From NCBI GenBank assembly GCA_039720395.1, contig CM077828.1:17582264-17646263 (forward strand): a stretch of 64,000 nt of DNA. Reading direction: 5' to 3'. The DNA is from Liquidambar formosana. Taxonomy: Eukaryota; Streptophyta; Magnoliopsida; Saxifragales; Altingiaceae. The position numbers and the translations under genes are program-made. Every line of letters begins with the position of its first letter. The first letter of the stretch is position 1. Shown here piece by piece: positions 24,455-35,721 of the stretch. Below the pieces are notes generated by a model, which made no database searches, had not been told where the DNA came from, and saw nothing but the letters and a program-made list of their open reading frames with translations.

Positions 24455-25020
24455 GTATTGAATACCCAGAATCCAAGGTACATGCCTGGACACTTATCGG
24501 CCAATATGGACGTCCCAGCATAGAAAAGTATTTTGTCATCGTTTTTAGGATCTGTAACATCTTGTTGCCATACACCACCTGGAGGGTTAAGCCCCGCTTG
24601 ATAAGTCATGGCTGCAATCACAGTTGCAGTTACCATCAAGGCATCGCGTTTCTTTTTCAACCAATCTTCATTCATCTCCTTCACATACTTCTTCATACCT
24701 CTTACTTGTGAGGGTGGCCGTGATACCTTTACCGTCTGAGGAACACCTGATGGTTGGTGGTGGTGGTGCTACAGCTTCGCAATTCCCCATCTCCAGCAAT
24801 ATGCCACTGCTTGTTTGAACTTGGCTGGTGCCTGTACGTGCTGATGCGGGTATGTGTCTGGCTCTTAAAGCTATGGCATTTTTAAGGGATTCACGTATTT
24901 CCATGCCTTTCAAATCTCTTGGCATGTGTTCTATGATATCTAAAGCCGCGAAACCATTTCCATTCACTGCATTCACTTCCACTCCATTTCTACTGAGCAA
25001 ATATTTTGTGGTCTGCACAA

Positions 25021-26056
25021 TTTAAGAGGTGTAAAGCAAATAACTTTTCCCATTGATTTGTGTTTCTTAGAAGAAGTGAGTTGTTTCTAATTAATGTGAA
25101 AAAAAAAAAAAAAAAAAAGGGTGGTATCCTCTTGCTTTTACATTTAGACTTTGGGATAAGAGATGATGATCAGGTACACACGTGCTGATATAATTTATAT
25201 CAATATCTGCATTAGGAGTTGTATCTTGTGCATTAGTGGAATATGAGATACATTGGACCAATGCAAAAAGTACAACCTCCAATGCATGGTACTGATATAA
25301 CTTATATCAACACGTCCTGATGGGAACATAAACGTAATGATAGGTATTAGGGAAAGTGGCTAAGTATATACCTGATTTATTTACCAAATACGGACTTGAA
25401 TCCTATGTAAATTTTTTTTTTTTTTTTTTTGGTAGGGATCTTGTAGGTCTTTTCATGCCTTATAAGTTTTGAAGATCCAACAACTTTTTATTTTTTTTTA
25501 ATTTATTTACAAACCAAATGATCTGATGGCCATGAAAAATCTACGATTGCTACATCAACAAGTAAGAGAAGTAGATGAACTTATATGACATCTGCAACAT
25601 TATTCATTTTTCCCTAGTTTTGATGATCCCCTCTGACTAACGAATAACTTTCTCTTTTTTAAGGTCTAATTGGTTTGTCAATTCTTGCCAAGTCCTCATC
25701 AAAATTGGGAACAGGCCTACCGTTTGATTGTCCAACTTAATAATATGTGGATGCAAAAAAATAAAATAAAATAAATGCAATTGCGTAATAAATTTTATGG
25801 AGTAATAACTTTTCTGCTGTACAAAACCTTGGCTGAAAGTATTTGTTTGTTTTTTTTTAATGCTGATGTAGTGCTTCCAATTGTTCGGGTTTGGTGTTTT
25901 TTTTTTCTTTTTGGGTTGTTTTTCTTTTTTTTTTGGGGGGGGGGGAGCTTGTCATAGTGTGCTTGTTTCATTGGGGGCTATCTTGGGTGTAATCGCTTTT
26001 TAATTTAATGAATCACCTTTTTTGCTGACCAAACAAAAAAAAAATTTATTTGAGAA
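25021..26056. other. Intron 1 of the split pseudogene, 3' portion
   Basis: The stretch contains a T/A-rich segment with two TGATATAA-TTATATCAA palindromes (25188-25204 and 25291-25309). Near 25850-26040 there is a T/G-rich segment ending TTTAATTTAATGAATCACC followed by an A-rich tail, which resembles the 3' end of a plant LINE. No reverse transcriptase is present. The LINE reading is weak. Confidence 0.35.
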
Positions 26057-26340
26057 GATTTTATAGCATCTCCATCCATGTGAGGCTTTTCATTTTAGCT
26101 TTTTAGCGATTTTGCCCAAAGTAGGGAGAATTAATGAGAAATCTTTAATAACGTCTCTATCAGGATCTCCAAACTAGAGAGTCTCTTTAAGGCTCTCCAC
26201 ATTTAGATGGACCTCTTTGTACTCTTAGCTAAAATAGAGTCATCTTGGAAATGGTATTTTGCTACCCTCGTTGAAACTCCTAGAAGAGGGAGGGAGGTAA
26301 CAAATCTAAAGTTGCTTCTTCTATTAGAGATGCTCTTAAC
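26057..26340. mobile_element. Small inverted-repeat MITE
   Basis: The left end (TTTTATAGCATCTCCATCC) is the inverted match of the right end (ATTAGAGATGCTCTTAACA). The motif AAGAGCATCTC is a common terminus of plant MITEs. The interior is non-coding. The target duplication could not be fixed, so the boundaries are approximate. Confidence 0.55.
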
Positions 26341-26731
26341 AAGCCAATTTAGATGACGTAACTATTGCATGCACATCTCTAATCGTTTTAGATTTCAATA
26401 GTAAATTTGAAAATTTGTTAACTTAGTCATTACTCTACCCTCGGATTCTCTAAAAACTATTTTTGAATTATACAATGAATAAGTGAAGAGACTAGACAAT
26501 AGCAAAATGAGGTAACATGCACATGTATAGTTACTAATTTAAATTGAGAAATATAATTATGATTTAGAAAATATTATTTCACCCATATTTTATTACTCAT
26601 CTTTATCATTCACCTTACGTGTCAAAAGTGTATAGATAAAAACAATCATGTGGGCCCAGCATCAAATAAAGAGAAACTGACACATATGGGTGGGTGGGAG
26701 AATATGGGTCAAATAGCATTATTCTTATGAT

Positions 26732-27026
26732 GGGTAAAATACATTAAGATCTCTGTAGAATTTAACAAATATAGATATACCCCCTCACGTTTATGAAATT
26801 ATACTGACACCCCCTATTTTACAAAATAAACTACAAAGAGACCCCTCCCTCTAATCTCCGTCCATTAATCCATTAATTCATGCTCAATTTTTTTCAAAAT
26901 ACCTTAACTACCCTTATTGGATGACAACTTTTATATTAAATGTATATAATTTTTTAGTCCAACTCATTCATCTAGTTACATTCGAATTTATTATTATTAT
27001 TATTATTGATAAACAACTAAAAGATA

Positions 27027-27075
<49 letters not shown>

Positions 27076-28024
27076 AAAAATGCCAAAAGCTTAAATTCTC
27101 TGTCCAACTGATGCAGTAGCCGTCAAATTTTCTTATTAGAAACAATTATTTATTTAATTACATTTTTAATTGATGTGCTAAAGATAAAAGGGCTATGTAG
27201 TATTACTCCTATGTAGAAATAAATTAAAAGAATTATTACAATGGGGATGCAGTATATAGGTGGCAACTTAGCAAATCAATTTTTTTGCTTTTTTTTTTTT
27301 TTGCACATCAACTAAAAATTTAATTAAATAAATAATTGTTTGTAATGAGAAAATCTAATGGCTACCACATCAGTTGAACAGAAAATTTAAGCTTTTGGCA
27401 ATTTTCTTTTATATATATATATATATATAATCTTTTAGTTGTTTATTAATTAAAAAAAAATATCGAATGTGGTAGATGAATGAGTTGGAGTGATGAGTTA
27501 TATGCATTTAACATAAAAGTTGTCATCCAATAAGGGTGATTAAGGTATTTTGAAAAAAATATAGCATTTTTTTTTTTTTTTTTTTGATACGAGGATGAAT
27601 CCCCTCAGCCTGTCCTCCACGATTTCGGAATCAATACCTAATACCGTTAACTGGAGTAGGACAGAGAGGCAAACCCCGGATGTGTGCACTGGCCCCACAA
27701 TATACACACCAGTAAGTCACGGAATTATACAGCGGCAGGGATTCATACTCACACCCAGATTTAGGAATTGATTACCCGTCAATAGAGGTATGTCCTACTA
27801 ACCTTTACTGTACTTATTATGCCCGGAGGGCTGGTCACAAGGTTTGAACTCAGGACCTCATTGTTAGTATTCTAACCATGATTTAACGGATTAATGGATG
27901 GAGGTTAGAAGGAAGGGTTTCTTTGTAGTTTATATTGTAAAAGGGGTGTCAATGTAATTTCATAAATGTGAAGGGATGTATATGTATTTGTCAGATTTAT
28001 AAGGGGTTTTAATGTAATTTGCCC
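26732..28024. mobile_element. Foldback Mutator-like element in intron 1
   Basis: Almost the whole element is one long inverted repeat. The left arm runs 26732 to about 27180 and the right arm about 27290 to 28024, and the right arm is interrupted by a 0.3 kb insert. The arms match from GGGTAAAATACATTAA / GGGCAAATTACATTAA through CCATTAATCC and AACTTTTATATTAAATG to the centre. Flanks are TCTTATGAT (26723-26731) and TCTTACGAT (28025-28033), a 9-bp duplication with one mismatch. Such long-arm elements with 9-bp duplications belong to the Mutator-like group. The arms could form a hairpin of more than 400 bp if transcribed. Confidence 0.85.
27566..27877 (-). mobile_element. SINE-like insertion in the foldback element
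   Basis: This segment breaks the alignment of the two foldback arms exactly between TAGCAT and GATTTAACGG. It starts with an 18-base T run, which would be a poly-A tail on the minus strand. Near its other end, on the minus strand, it carries a B-box-like GAGTTCAAACC. That suggests a tRNA-derived SINE on the minus strand. The A box is poor and no long target duplication is visible, so the class is uncertain. Confidence 0.5.
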
Positions 28025-28740
28025 TCTTACGATTTTATTGATGGTTAAAAATAATTAAATAAATAAGAGGATGGAGGGGACAAGCATATACGTGCAGTCT
28101 CCTCTAGTTTAGGTTGAGTTATTGTCATTTTAGTGTTGCTGCCACAAATACTAAGATTAAAAAATGAAAAAATGAAAAAAATGTAGAGGTACCTCCATCT
28201 GCTTGAAGGATGTAGCCATATGCAAAATGGTATTGCCATCGTGGTCTTTTACATTTAGAAAATCATCAACTCTTCCCAATTCAACCAACACCTTCAGAGA
28301 ACTCAAACGGTTATGTTTCACACACAAGTGCAGAAGGGTCTCGCCTCTGTCCAAAATGTACCCAATGGCCTCTGGTCGAGCGTGAACCAACTCAATAATC
28401 ACATCAATTCGGCCTTTCATTACTGCTAAATGGAGAGGGGTCCTTCCATCCTCATCACGGACAAGACATACATCAGTATTCACCGCTAACAAATTCCTAA
28501 CAATCTCAACATAGCCATTGACAGAGGCCAAGTTAAGAGGTGAAAACCCATGCGAGTTTAACTCGGTGACCACGCCCGGCTTTAGACTTACAAGTGCCGC
28601 CGCAAAGTCTGTGTGACCAAGCATTGCAGCTATGTGCAATGGAATCTCGTCGAAGCAAGTGACGCAAACTCGGGCGAGAGTGAGTCCAAGGTGTCGACGC
28701 TTCCCATCAGTAACGCTTCATAAAGCCTTTTCTCGCTCAT

Positions 28741-29473
28741 GGCTACCTCTCTCTCTTCCTTTCATTGACCCTTCTTTTCCCTCATGCCGTGGGAGGCTTT
28801 GGTGTTATATATATATAGGAGTGTGCCCAAAATCAAGTCCATTACTTTAATGAAAAACACGGAGACAACAAGTTTGTTCGATGGTTTTTAAGTTCGATCT
28901 ACAAGCATAGGATCATGGGCTGATTTCCTTTTAGGGTGAACTAAATTCGAAATTAGTTGTTTTTTATTTTAAATTATAATAGACAGAAATTAGTTGTTTT
29001 ATGATGCTAAGTTTTGTTTCCTTTCCCTTGTCTCCCTCACTTGTCAGTTGTCACCAATAGAAGAATGCAAATTATTTTTGTCCAACACGTGTCGGACACA
29101 AACTAAATGTATCCGGCTATTAAAAATAAGAATTTAATTTCGGACATTTCCTGAGCTTTGGGTTTGAAACTTAAAGGACATAACAAGGTAAATTTTTGAA
29201 GTTCTAATTTTTTAAAAAAAATTTGATAAATTTTGTATATAACTATGGCTTCTTGTTTTTTCCTGGTTGGTTGTTTTTTTAAGGAAAAAACAACCAACAA
29301 TAGTTTTAGTGCTATTTAACTCATAACATTTACCCATCTTGATGGGATTTTATTTTGGACGAATTATATGAGAACATCTTCTATTTGGCATAGCTAAAGT
29401 GCCAAAATACCACATTTTGGCTAACTTGCTCCGATGGGAGAGTACCAAATGGAGAGTCAATGCTATTATTTTC
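28741..29473. other. Promoter remnant and spacer
   Basis: Minus-strand sequence 28800-28817 keeps a TATATATATAACACCAAAG promoter block resembling that of the intact gene. From about 28860 to 29473 the DNA is AT-rich without a gene. The ORF at 29103-29300 is low-complexity. Confidence 0.45.
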
Positions 29474-29755
29474 TCACCTTCTAAACGCGCCATATGAGGA
29501 GGGCGAACACTGTGCACTAAGAAAACAATGCCAATCAGCCACAAACCATACAAGCACTGAATTCGCTCCTAAGGATTCCATCGCGGCAAATTCACTGTCT
29601 GGTGGATAAGTCACCCACATTGCAGCCATTACAGCCATAATAATTGTTGTTAGGGAAGCAACAATAGACACCATAGCAATCGCAAATAGGATCATCTCGA
29701 TAATCCTGTTGTCAAACACCACCCTCCGAGGGTTAAGCCCCGCCTGGTAAGCCAT
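29455..29755 (-). pseudogene. Third ankyrin/PGG family fragment (PGG domain only)
   Basis: The minus strand starts MAYQAGLNPRRVVFDNR, the family's AYQAGLNPPGGVW region with the PGG motif lost. It continues through MVSIVASLTTIIMAVMAAMW, as in the intact copy's SFVASLSTILL and LMAAMW. A frameshift near 29548 moves the last membrane segment (LIGIVFLVHSVR) into another frame. Several internal segments are deleted, and no ankyrin exon is found upstream. It is a degenerate remnant that shows the array once had at least three members. Confidence 0.8.
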
Positions 29756-29759
29756 GCAT

Positions 29760-30212
29760 CATTTGCAGTAAATAATTTAGTCATCTATTAATTTATCCTT
29801 TGCTTAGCAATTGTACTGAAGGCCTGACGAAAAGAATAGACTACACAAGCACAAATCCATTTGTACCACAGGCATAGCGCAGAGAATAGACTACAAAAGC
29901 ACAAATGCAATTGCTACCAAGAGGGTTTAACCACCAAAATGGGGCAAGGAAAACAGAAAATCACTAGGGCGAACACCACAAGCACAAATGCAAGCAGGCA
30001 TGCTAAAAAGAGGGCAAACTTATTATGGAACACTGAAATCAAATATCAACAAAGACACAGGGCAAAATGATTGGATTTAAGATAAAAGGCATCACAAAGT
30101 TCTGCTTTCTAAGACAAAACTCCTCAATGTCAAAATTTTAAATAGTGCTCACTAAATGACAGTAACGAAAGAGAACAGAAGAAAATTAACAGAACCACAA
30201 CATCCATTGTTT
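29760..30212 (-). other. Spacer and probable RPS7 3' untranslated region
   Basis: Non-coding. A 47-bp direct repeat (GAATAGACTACA-AAGCACAAAT) occurs at about 29840 and 29886. The part next to 30212 is probably RPS7 3' UTR, but no canonical poly-A signal could be fixed. Confidence 0.4.
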
Positions 30213-32032
30213 CTAAGCCTCCGTTATGGGGTACTCAAACACAACATCTTTGCCTGAGAGCTTCCTGTAAACAGCAGTAAAGGTCTCAAGCTTGTACTCT
30301 GTGTTGTTGCGCTCCTTGGGGTCCAAGAAAATCTGCCCAAAAGAAAGAGAAGGATCAGGATGATTGTGAGAACTATTTAATGGACAATATTAACAATGAT
30401 GATAATGATCCCACATTTGTCGTTTCTAGTTTAAAATGACAGTATTGATGCCATAAGACGTCACCTATTTTCTCCTTGGTTATTATGGTTTACCTTAATT
30501 ATCTTGGATCCGTCAATTCGATATCTAACACGCTTCCCAACAATCTCAGCAGGGAGTACGATATCCTCAAGCATGGCATCATGCACAGCAGTGAGTGTGC
30601 GGCTGCGGGGCCGTTGAGCAGCAGACCCTTTCTTTGGGGGCCTTACTATCCTCCGGGTGGCAATCAAAATCACATCCTACCAGATAGTAATAGGGAGAGT
30701 TAAAAAACAAGGATATCACCATCAAGAAACTTACCACAAAATATCACAAACTTTAGTATGCAGGATGGGCAAATTTCTTAAGAGGAAAAAAAGAAGATTC
30801 CCAAAACAAAAGGGCATATATAAATCAAGGGCTTCAATCATTTGTAATTACCACCTGCATAGCTAAGAGCCATTTTTTAATCAAGCCTGATAAAGATGAG
30901 AGTGTGAAATAAAAAAAAAAATTAGAAGTGTGAAACATAAGTTGAATGAAGTTCTATGGGTACCAAAGGAAAATTAACCAAAAAGCAATATACAAATGAT
31001 CATGGTCCCAAAAATCAGTAAGATCCCAGAAAAGCAAGGGGAAAAAAAAACAAGCAATAGAGATTTTACAGGAATATAAAACTTGTCAGTTAATGGATCC
31101 TGGCTTAAACAAAGGGACTCCACACCATTCCAATCTAACAGTACTCAATGCCCAGGCTCCAAGAAAAAAGTTAGAATTACAACCAACTAGACCGAGGAAA
31201 TTGTCACATGTACCACAAAACATGATAAGCTGAGATTTCTTAAATCTTCAATGATAAGCAAACATAATTCTTAAAGACACCACTATGCATTAAAAAATTT
31301 GGTACAGTAGAAAGGGGGAGAAAAGTGAGAAATTTTGAAAAGAAAGATAATATATGTCAAGACAATGATTTTAAATGAACAGAAAGCACAAACTAAATCC
31401 CAGAGACAAATGCATGACATAAAGTCAGTCACAATTTCATTTTGTTTCAGCCTTTCATGCTAGACAATGGTGATCCACTTAACATCCTTCCAAATCATTT
31501 TTTTGAACTTAGGAATTAAAATAATACATAATTTTGCAATAGAACTAAAGAACACGGATCTCTAATTACCTTCCCGCTGAACTTCTTTTCAAGCTCTCTC
31601 ACAAGCCTGACATGAATCTTGCGGTAAGCTTTTCGCAGTCTGTAGGGGACATGGATAACAACAGCCTTCCGGTTCCCAGTAACATCAATTTGACTGCAAA
31701 AGTGAAGAGATGGAAGAATACAATTCATTAACGGGCAGGAATCAAATGATTTTGTCGAAGCAAGCAATTAACAGATCACTCTTACAGTGCCGAATTTATG
31801 TATAGATCCTTCAAGTCACTTTTCAGCTCCTGGTTGGTATTTTCCAGGTCAAAAAATGCCTGCAGAGAAGGTAAATCAGAATCTTAATGGTTTCAAAGAT
31901 TGCAGGATATTAGTAATCATAAGAATAAACAATATCATCAGAGGTCATAAATATAACCTGTGCAACTGACTCCTCAAATTCAGTGGGTTCAGCATCCTTA
32001 TCTTTTTGGATCTTCCTCCTTGCCGAAAACAT
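30213..32032 (-). CDS. RPS7: 40S ribosomal protein S7 (eS7)
   Basis: Five coding exons on the minus strand (32032-31958, 31859-31786, 31693-31570, 30676-30494, 30332-30213) join in frame to 191 residues, the usual plant length. The protein starts [20 protein letters not shown] and contains [53 protein letters not shown] and [15 protein letters not shown]. It ends EYPITEA. These are hallmark eS7 blocks. eS7 is a small-subunit protein needed for 18S rRNA processing and 40S assembly. All splice sites are GT/AG and the exons fit without gaps. A 5' non-coding exon lies near 33.8 kb. It is unrelated to the neighbouring ankyrin and transposon sequences and looks fully functional. Confidence 0.97.
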
Positions 32033-33597
32033 CTTGACCTATTTGGCATGAATAAATAAATAACATAAAGCATGACAAGGTTTAAATATACAAATATGGA
32101 AATAAATATACTTATTAAGAGATTTAATTACGCAAATGTCAGATGGTGTATTGTTAATAAACTTAGTTTGGCATAAATGTCCGATAAACAAACATAATAA
32201 TTGATGTTGTGCAGAAATAAACATAAAAAATTAGAATTATAAATTCAATCCAAGTTAAACATCACTGAAAGAAAATTGATGAGAGTGAACCCATTTATGG
32301 CTTATGACTACAAAACATCTTCCAAGTGCAAAAACAAGGGTAGTCCTGAGAAAATATGGGTACTGCTCTGCATCAAACAGAAATTTATGATGCAATAACA
32401 GTATCTCAGTAACCTTATCCACACGTTGCAAAAATATGACAAGCATTTTGTGGATTGTAGGGTCATTTGTCCAGATGTCTACATCCAATGCTGGGGAAGA
32501 TGAGGCTAATCAGATAACCGAGGCGGCAGGTTCTATTAAAAGCTGGTACCATCTGGAGTCCTATTCTAGGAAATCTTCCAAGTACAAGAAAAAAAATGGT
32601 GGAGCCATACTATGCTCACACGAAATGTTGTCCTAATAGGAAGCTAATCAAACACAGCGATGGAAGATGATTCATAAGCTGGTCATGTATGTGCAGCTTA
32701 AACACACCATATCATATTGTGGTGCTCAAGAAACCCCAGTAAATGAGAGAAAATATACAAATACACGTCATATGTCAAAAATATGAAGCACCAATCAGGT
32801 TAACTGCTGAAAGCATTGATATAAAAAAAATAAAAATAAAAATAAAAAAATCTAACAAATCATAGTTCATCCACACTCACCTGCACTGGCACCCCCAATA
32901 GAGCTCCCAGGGAAGAGAAAAGAGAAGGGGGGGGGGGGGGGGTGTTCAAACATATGGTGAACTCAATTTCAAAACCAACCCATCAATTTTAATGTAGCTT
33001 CCATGATGCAAACGTAAAAAATAAAATCCGTCAAACTGTTCAAATGTTACTCAACGTTCTAGTAGTCAAGATATTGTTAAAAAGGGAAAGTGGGGTGGCG
33101 AGGAGAGTATAGTTCACAATAACTACTCGATGTTAACATTCCGAGTTTTCACATCTTTCATACATATTCAGGTCAACCAAACAGATCCAACACATGAGAA
33201 AAGAAAAGAAATAGTTTTTAACATCAAAGTTTTCATATTCAGGACCCGATGAAATCAAAAACTCCACTCAACTAAGCCTAATACCACGACGCTGAATTAT
33301 TTTGATTTCCGAGTTCTCGTAATTCGGAGTTGTGTATAAAAATTACAAAAAACATAAAGGCTTAACCTTTTTTTTTTTTACCTTCATTTATTTTCCTCCA
33401 TTTTCTCAGCAACCAAACATAGGCTACATGAAATTCAAAGAAAAATATGATTTGCAGATTGGGAACACTCCGAAAATCAGCTAGTTCTCTACACTAATGC
33501 ACTGTACAGTCGCATGTAAAATATAAACATATTATGATCAAATACAACATTATCAAACAGAGCAAAGGAAATCTAAAGAAACAAAAAAACCCAGAAC

Positions 33598-33694
33598 CAC
33601 GTTTGGTTTCCCGGAAAAGAAAATGAAATCTGAGATTCACAACATTTAGTTTCTCTCCTACTCCCGCATTTTCTCAGCAACCAAACGGACCACA
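33598..33694. mobile_element. Very short MITE-like inverted repeat in the RPS7 leader intron
   Basis: CACGTTTGGTTTCCCGGAAA at the left pairs with TTTTCTCAGCAACCAAACGG at the right, giving GTTTGGTT-type inverted ends about 95 bp apart. A second right end, CATTTTCTCAGCAACCAAAC, lies at 33400-33419. PIF/Tourist-like MITEs often have such ends; no target duplication was fixed. Confidence 0.4.
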
Positions 33695-33825
33695 GCATAA
33701 ACATACATACCTAAATATACATATGAGTATGGATATCACAGGCATACCTGAAGGAAAACCGAGAGATCGAAGAGATCTGCAACTTACGGAAAACCCCTAA
33801 GCTTTGGTCTTGTACAGAACGAAGA

Positions 33826-33839
33826 AAACCCTAGGGTTT
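33826..33839. promoter_or_regulatory. RPS7: Telo-box palindrome in the RPS7 leader
   Basis: AAACCCTAGGGTTT is two facing telo-box motifs (AAACCCTA). Telo-boxes are typical of promoters and leaders of plant translation-machinery genes and work together with site II elements. It lies downstream of the TATA box, in the predicted first exon. Confidence 0.7.
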
Positions 33840-33890
33840 GAGGGGTAAGATGAGTTAAAAAGACGAAATGAACGGCTGGGATGGTATGGC

Positions 33891-34012
33891 TTTATAAACG
33901 TGGGTGGTCTAGATCAAGTGAGCGGAATTATGGTAAGTCGAATCTGAGCCGTTCGTCGTAACGCATCGGATGGTGATTATAGTGGCGAATGTAATGGCGC
34001 AAATGGTGGGCT
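33891..34012 (-). promoter_or_regulatory. RPS7: RPS7 core promoter
   Basis: A TATA box reads TTTATAAAG on the minus strand (33890-33898). About 110 bp further upstream is a TGGGCT site-II-type element (34007-34012). Together with the telo-box this is the classic promoter layout of plant ribosomal protein genes, which ties expression to growth. Confidence 0.6.
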
Positions 34013-34111
34013 TGGCTTGTCTACATTCGTTCCCGAATTGTTGATGTACAAGAACTTATCACGTTTTGACATGTCATCATCTCCACAAATGGTTATGTAT
34101 TATTTTATTTG

Positions 34112-34381
34112 GAAAAATACAGTTTCACCCCCAACTTTTACTCACAAACATTTTGCACCTTGCTTGTTTGTTTTCAAACACTTTACTAGGACATTTTCGT
34201 CTAAAAAAATGTTAATTGATCATGTGCAACCATTTTTTGTTAAAAAAACAAGCAGTTAAGTAACAAAATAGTGTAAGGTGTTATTTTTCAAAACATTAGG
34301 ACGGTCAAGGTATTTGAAAACAAATTAGAGAGGTACAAAGTGTTTGTAAGTGGAAATTGAGAGGGGTGAAACTGTATTTTC
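34112..34381. mobile_element. Inverted-repeat MITE
   Basis: The left end GAAAAATACAGTTTCACC and the inverted right end GAAAATACAGTTTCACC match, and the arms continue (ACTTTTACTCACAAACATTTT / ATTTCCACTTACAAACACTTT). The flanks are T-rich, so the target duplication is ambiguous. The interior is non-coding. Confidence 0.6.
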
Positions 34382-34589
34382 ATTTTTTTTTTTCCCCTTA
34401 ACACACATAGGTAACACATAAACACAAAATGAAAACACACACTCACATGGCACACCTCAAAAAAGGTTCAAAAGCATATAAAGTTAACTCACACTTAACC
34501 TTCAAAAGGGTTTGTGTGCTTTTGAAGTTGTGCAACTTTTAGAGTTTGAACACTACTGGATGAAAAGTGATGTTGGGCAAAATCGTACA

Positions 34590-34900
34590 TTTGGTTGCAT
34601 TTGGTTTGTGTGAATGGTAATGGGAATCTTGGATTAAAAAATTTAAAAAAAAAAAATTTGTAATGGTAATGGAATGAGAATGATAATAGAATGGACATGA
34701 CTTACTTTTTATGATTTCATTCTTTAAAAGTTGATAATAGTTATTAATTTTTATCTGAGAAGGAATAACTATTCCCTTCTTGGAGGGAATAGACCATCCT
34801 TAGGGAATCACCATTATATTCTTTAATATTAACCAACCTTTCCAAGCTTTGTTAACAATAGAATCACTATTCCATTCTATCATACCAAACGCATCTTAAG
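34590..34900. mobile_element. Inverted-repeat MITE
   Basis: The left end GCATTTGGTTTGTGTGAATG pairs with an inverted right end GCGTTTGGTATGATAGAATG; both are followed by GGTAATGG / GAATAGTG-like sequence. The ends resemble common plant Tourist/hAT MITEs. There is no coding sequence. Confidence 0.5.
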
Positions 34901-34917
34901 GGGATTTGGATTTGGTG

Positions 34918-35090
34918 AAGTTACTGCATGGTGCAATAATCGTAGGAACGATGACATGTGGCAAAGAGGAGAAATAGAAGGATGAAATTCGAAAGAGGCA
35001 TTTGACACCCAACGTCTAACAGCCCTCCATTTATCCTCCTTATCCACATGTCATTGATCCTACATTTATTGCACCATATAGTAAAAGTAG
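34918..35090. mobile_element. Short inverted-repeat MITE
   Basis: TGGTGCAATAATCGTAGGAA near the left and its inverted match TGGTGCAATAAATGTAGGAT at the right share a further GACATGTGG. The outer TTACT also appears on both sides. At about 150-170 bp it is a compact MITE, present once in this window. Confidence 0.6.
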
Positions 35091-35093
35091 CAA

Positions 35094-35475
35094 ATTTCAC
35101 CCTTTTGTTGGACCTTTTCAAGAGCAGGGGTGTGCCAAGGTGCACCTTAAAAAGGCTTTGATGAGCCCTTTTGAAGCCACTGGGGTCTTGGATCATGATT
35201 GCAGACAAATTTTCATTTTTTTTTTTCCCCTTTTTGTTTTTTTTCATCTTTGAGTGCTAGGCACTTTCCTGCTATGGCCCAGCCTATTGGTTAATCTCGC
35301 AGTTTATTTTGTGCGAATGGGCTTTAAAAGCTGTCCGGAAAAGGTTAGTGGTTACTCCAGCGAATTGTGGTATTGGGCTAGGTCAAATTGGCCTAGAAAT
35401 GGCTGGGCCATTATTGAAAAGAAAAATTTTATGGTTTGCCATTGTCTCCAAAAATACAATTTAAAAAAATAAAAT
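35094..35475. other. Spacer between MITEs
   Basis: No gene is supported. The ORFs at 34921-35247 and 35254-35472 show no known domain, and one of them spans the neighbouring MITE. Confidence 0.35.
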
Positions 35476-35721
35476 TGGCTTATTTAGATAAACTTCTACT
35501 TTTTTTTACTTTTTACTTTTAAAAGTATAGAAATGAAAACTTTTGATAATTTTTTATAGTGTAAAATTTTGATAGTTATTTTTAAAAGTTGAGATAGTAA
35601 GAATTTCTTACTACATCAACTTTCAAAAGTAATTTTCAAAATTTTTCACTCAAAAATTTTTTTAAAAAAAATTTTGAAAATAAAAAAGGAAGAAGTAAAA
35701 GCTTATCCAAACGGGCCCTTA
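35476..35721. mobile_element. Tourist-like MITE
   Basis: The left end GGCTTATTTAGATAAACTTC matches the inverted right end GGGCCCGTTTGGATAAGCTT. The interior is very AT-rich and itself partly self-complementary. GGGC-TTTGGATAA ends are common in plant Tourist elements. Confidence 0.5.

Larger units (their letters stand above)
23687..28740 (-). pseudogene. 5' part of the transposon-split ankyrin/PGG gene
   Basis: Exon 1 (28740-28193) encodes ankyrin repeats almost the same as the intact neighbour's. A deletion of about 22 bp near 28690, where NELMKED is lost, shifts the frame. Exon 2 starts at 25012 (TTKYLLSRNGVEVNAVNGNG) and runs without the usual second intron into a CCA repeat near 24763 that causes a second frameshift. 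The PGG part continues from 24740 (SRPPSQVRGMKKYVKEMNED, then NPPGGVWQ) to VFNT, is cut by a hAT element (23740-24454), resumes MSFVTSLSTVLLVVSGLP, and stops at the Mutator-like element. Intron 1 is 3.2 kb, swollen by a foldback element. With two frameshifts and two coding insertions it is a pseudogene. The PGG motif here is intact, unlike PPCG in the neighbour. Confidence 0.9.
32033..33865 (-). other. RPS7: RPS7 5' untranslated exon and leader intron
   Basis: A leader exon ends CCTTCAG at 33748, followed by a GTATGC donor. The acceptor CAAATAG lies at 32039, six bases before the ATG. The 1.7 kb leader intron carries a 14-base G run (32929-32942), an AAAAT repeat (32830-32850) and short MITE-like pieces. 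Leader introns are common in plant ribosomal protein genes and often raise expression. The transcription start is estimated from the TATA box. Confidence 0.7.

Noticed and set aside
25850..26040. LINE retrotransposon
   Set aside because: Only a tail-like T/G-rich segment and A run are visible, with no reverse transcriptase and no target duplication. It is mentioned inside a spacer entry but not called.
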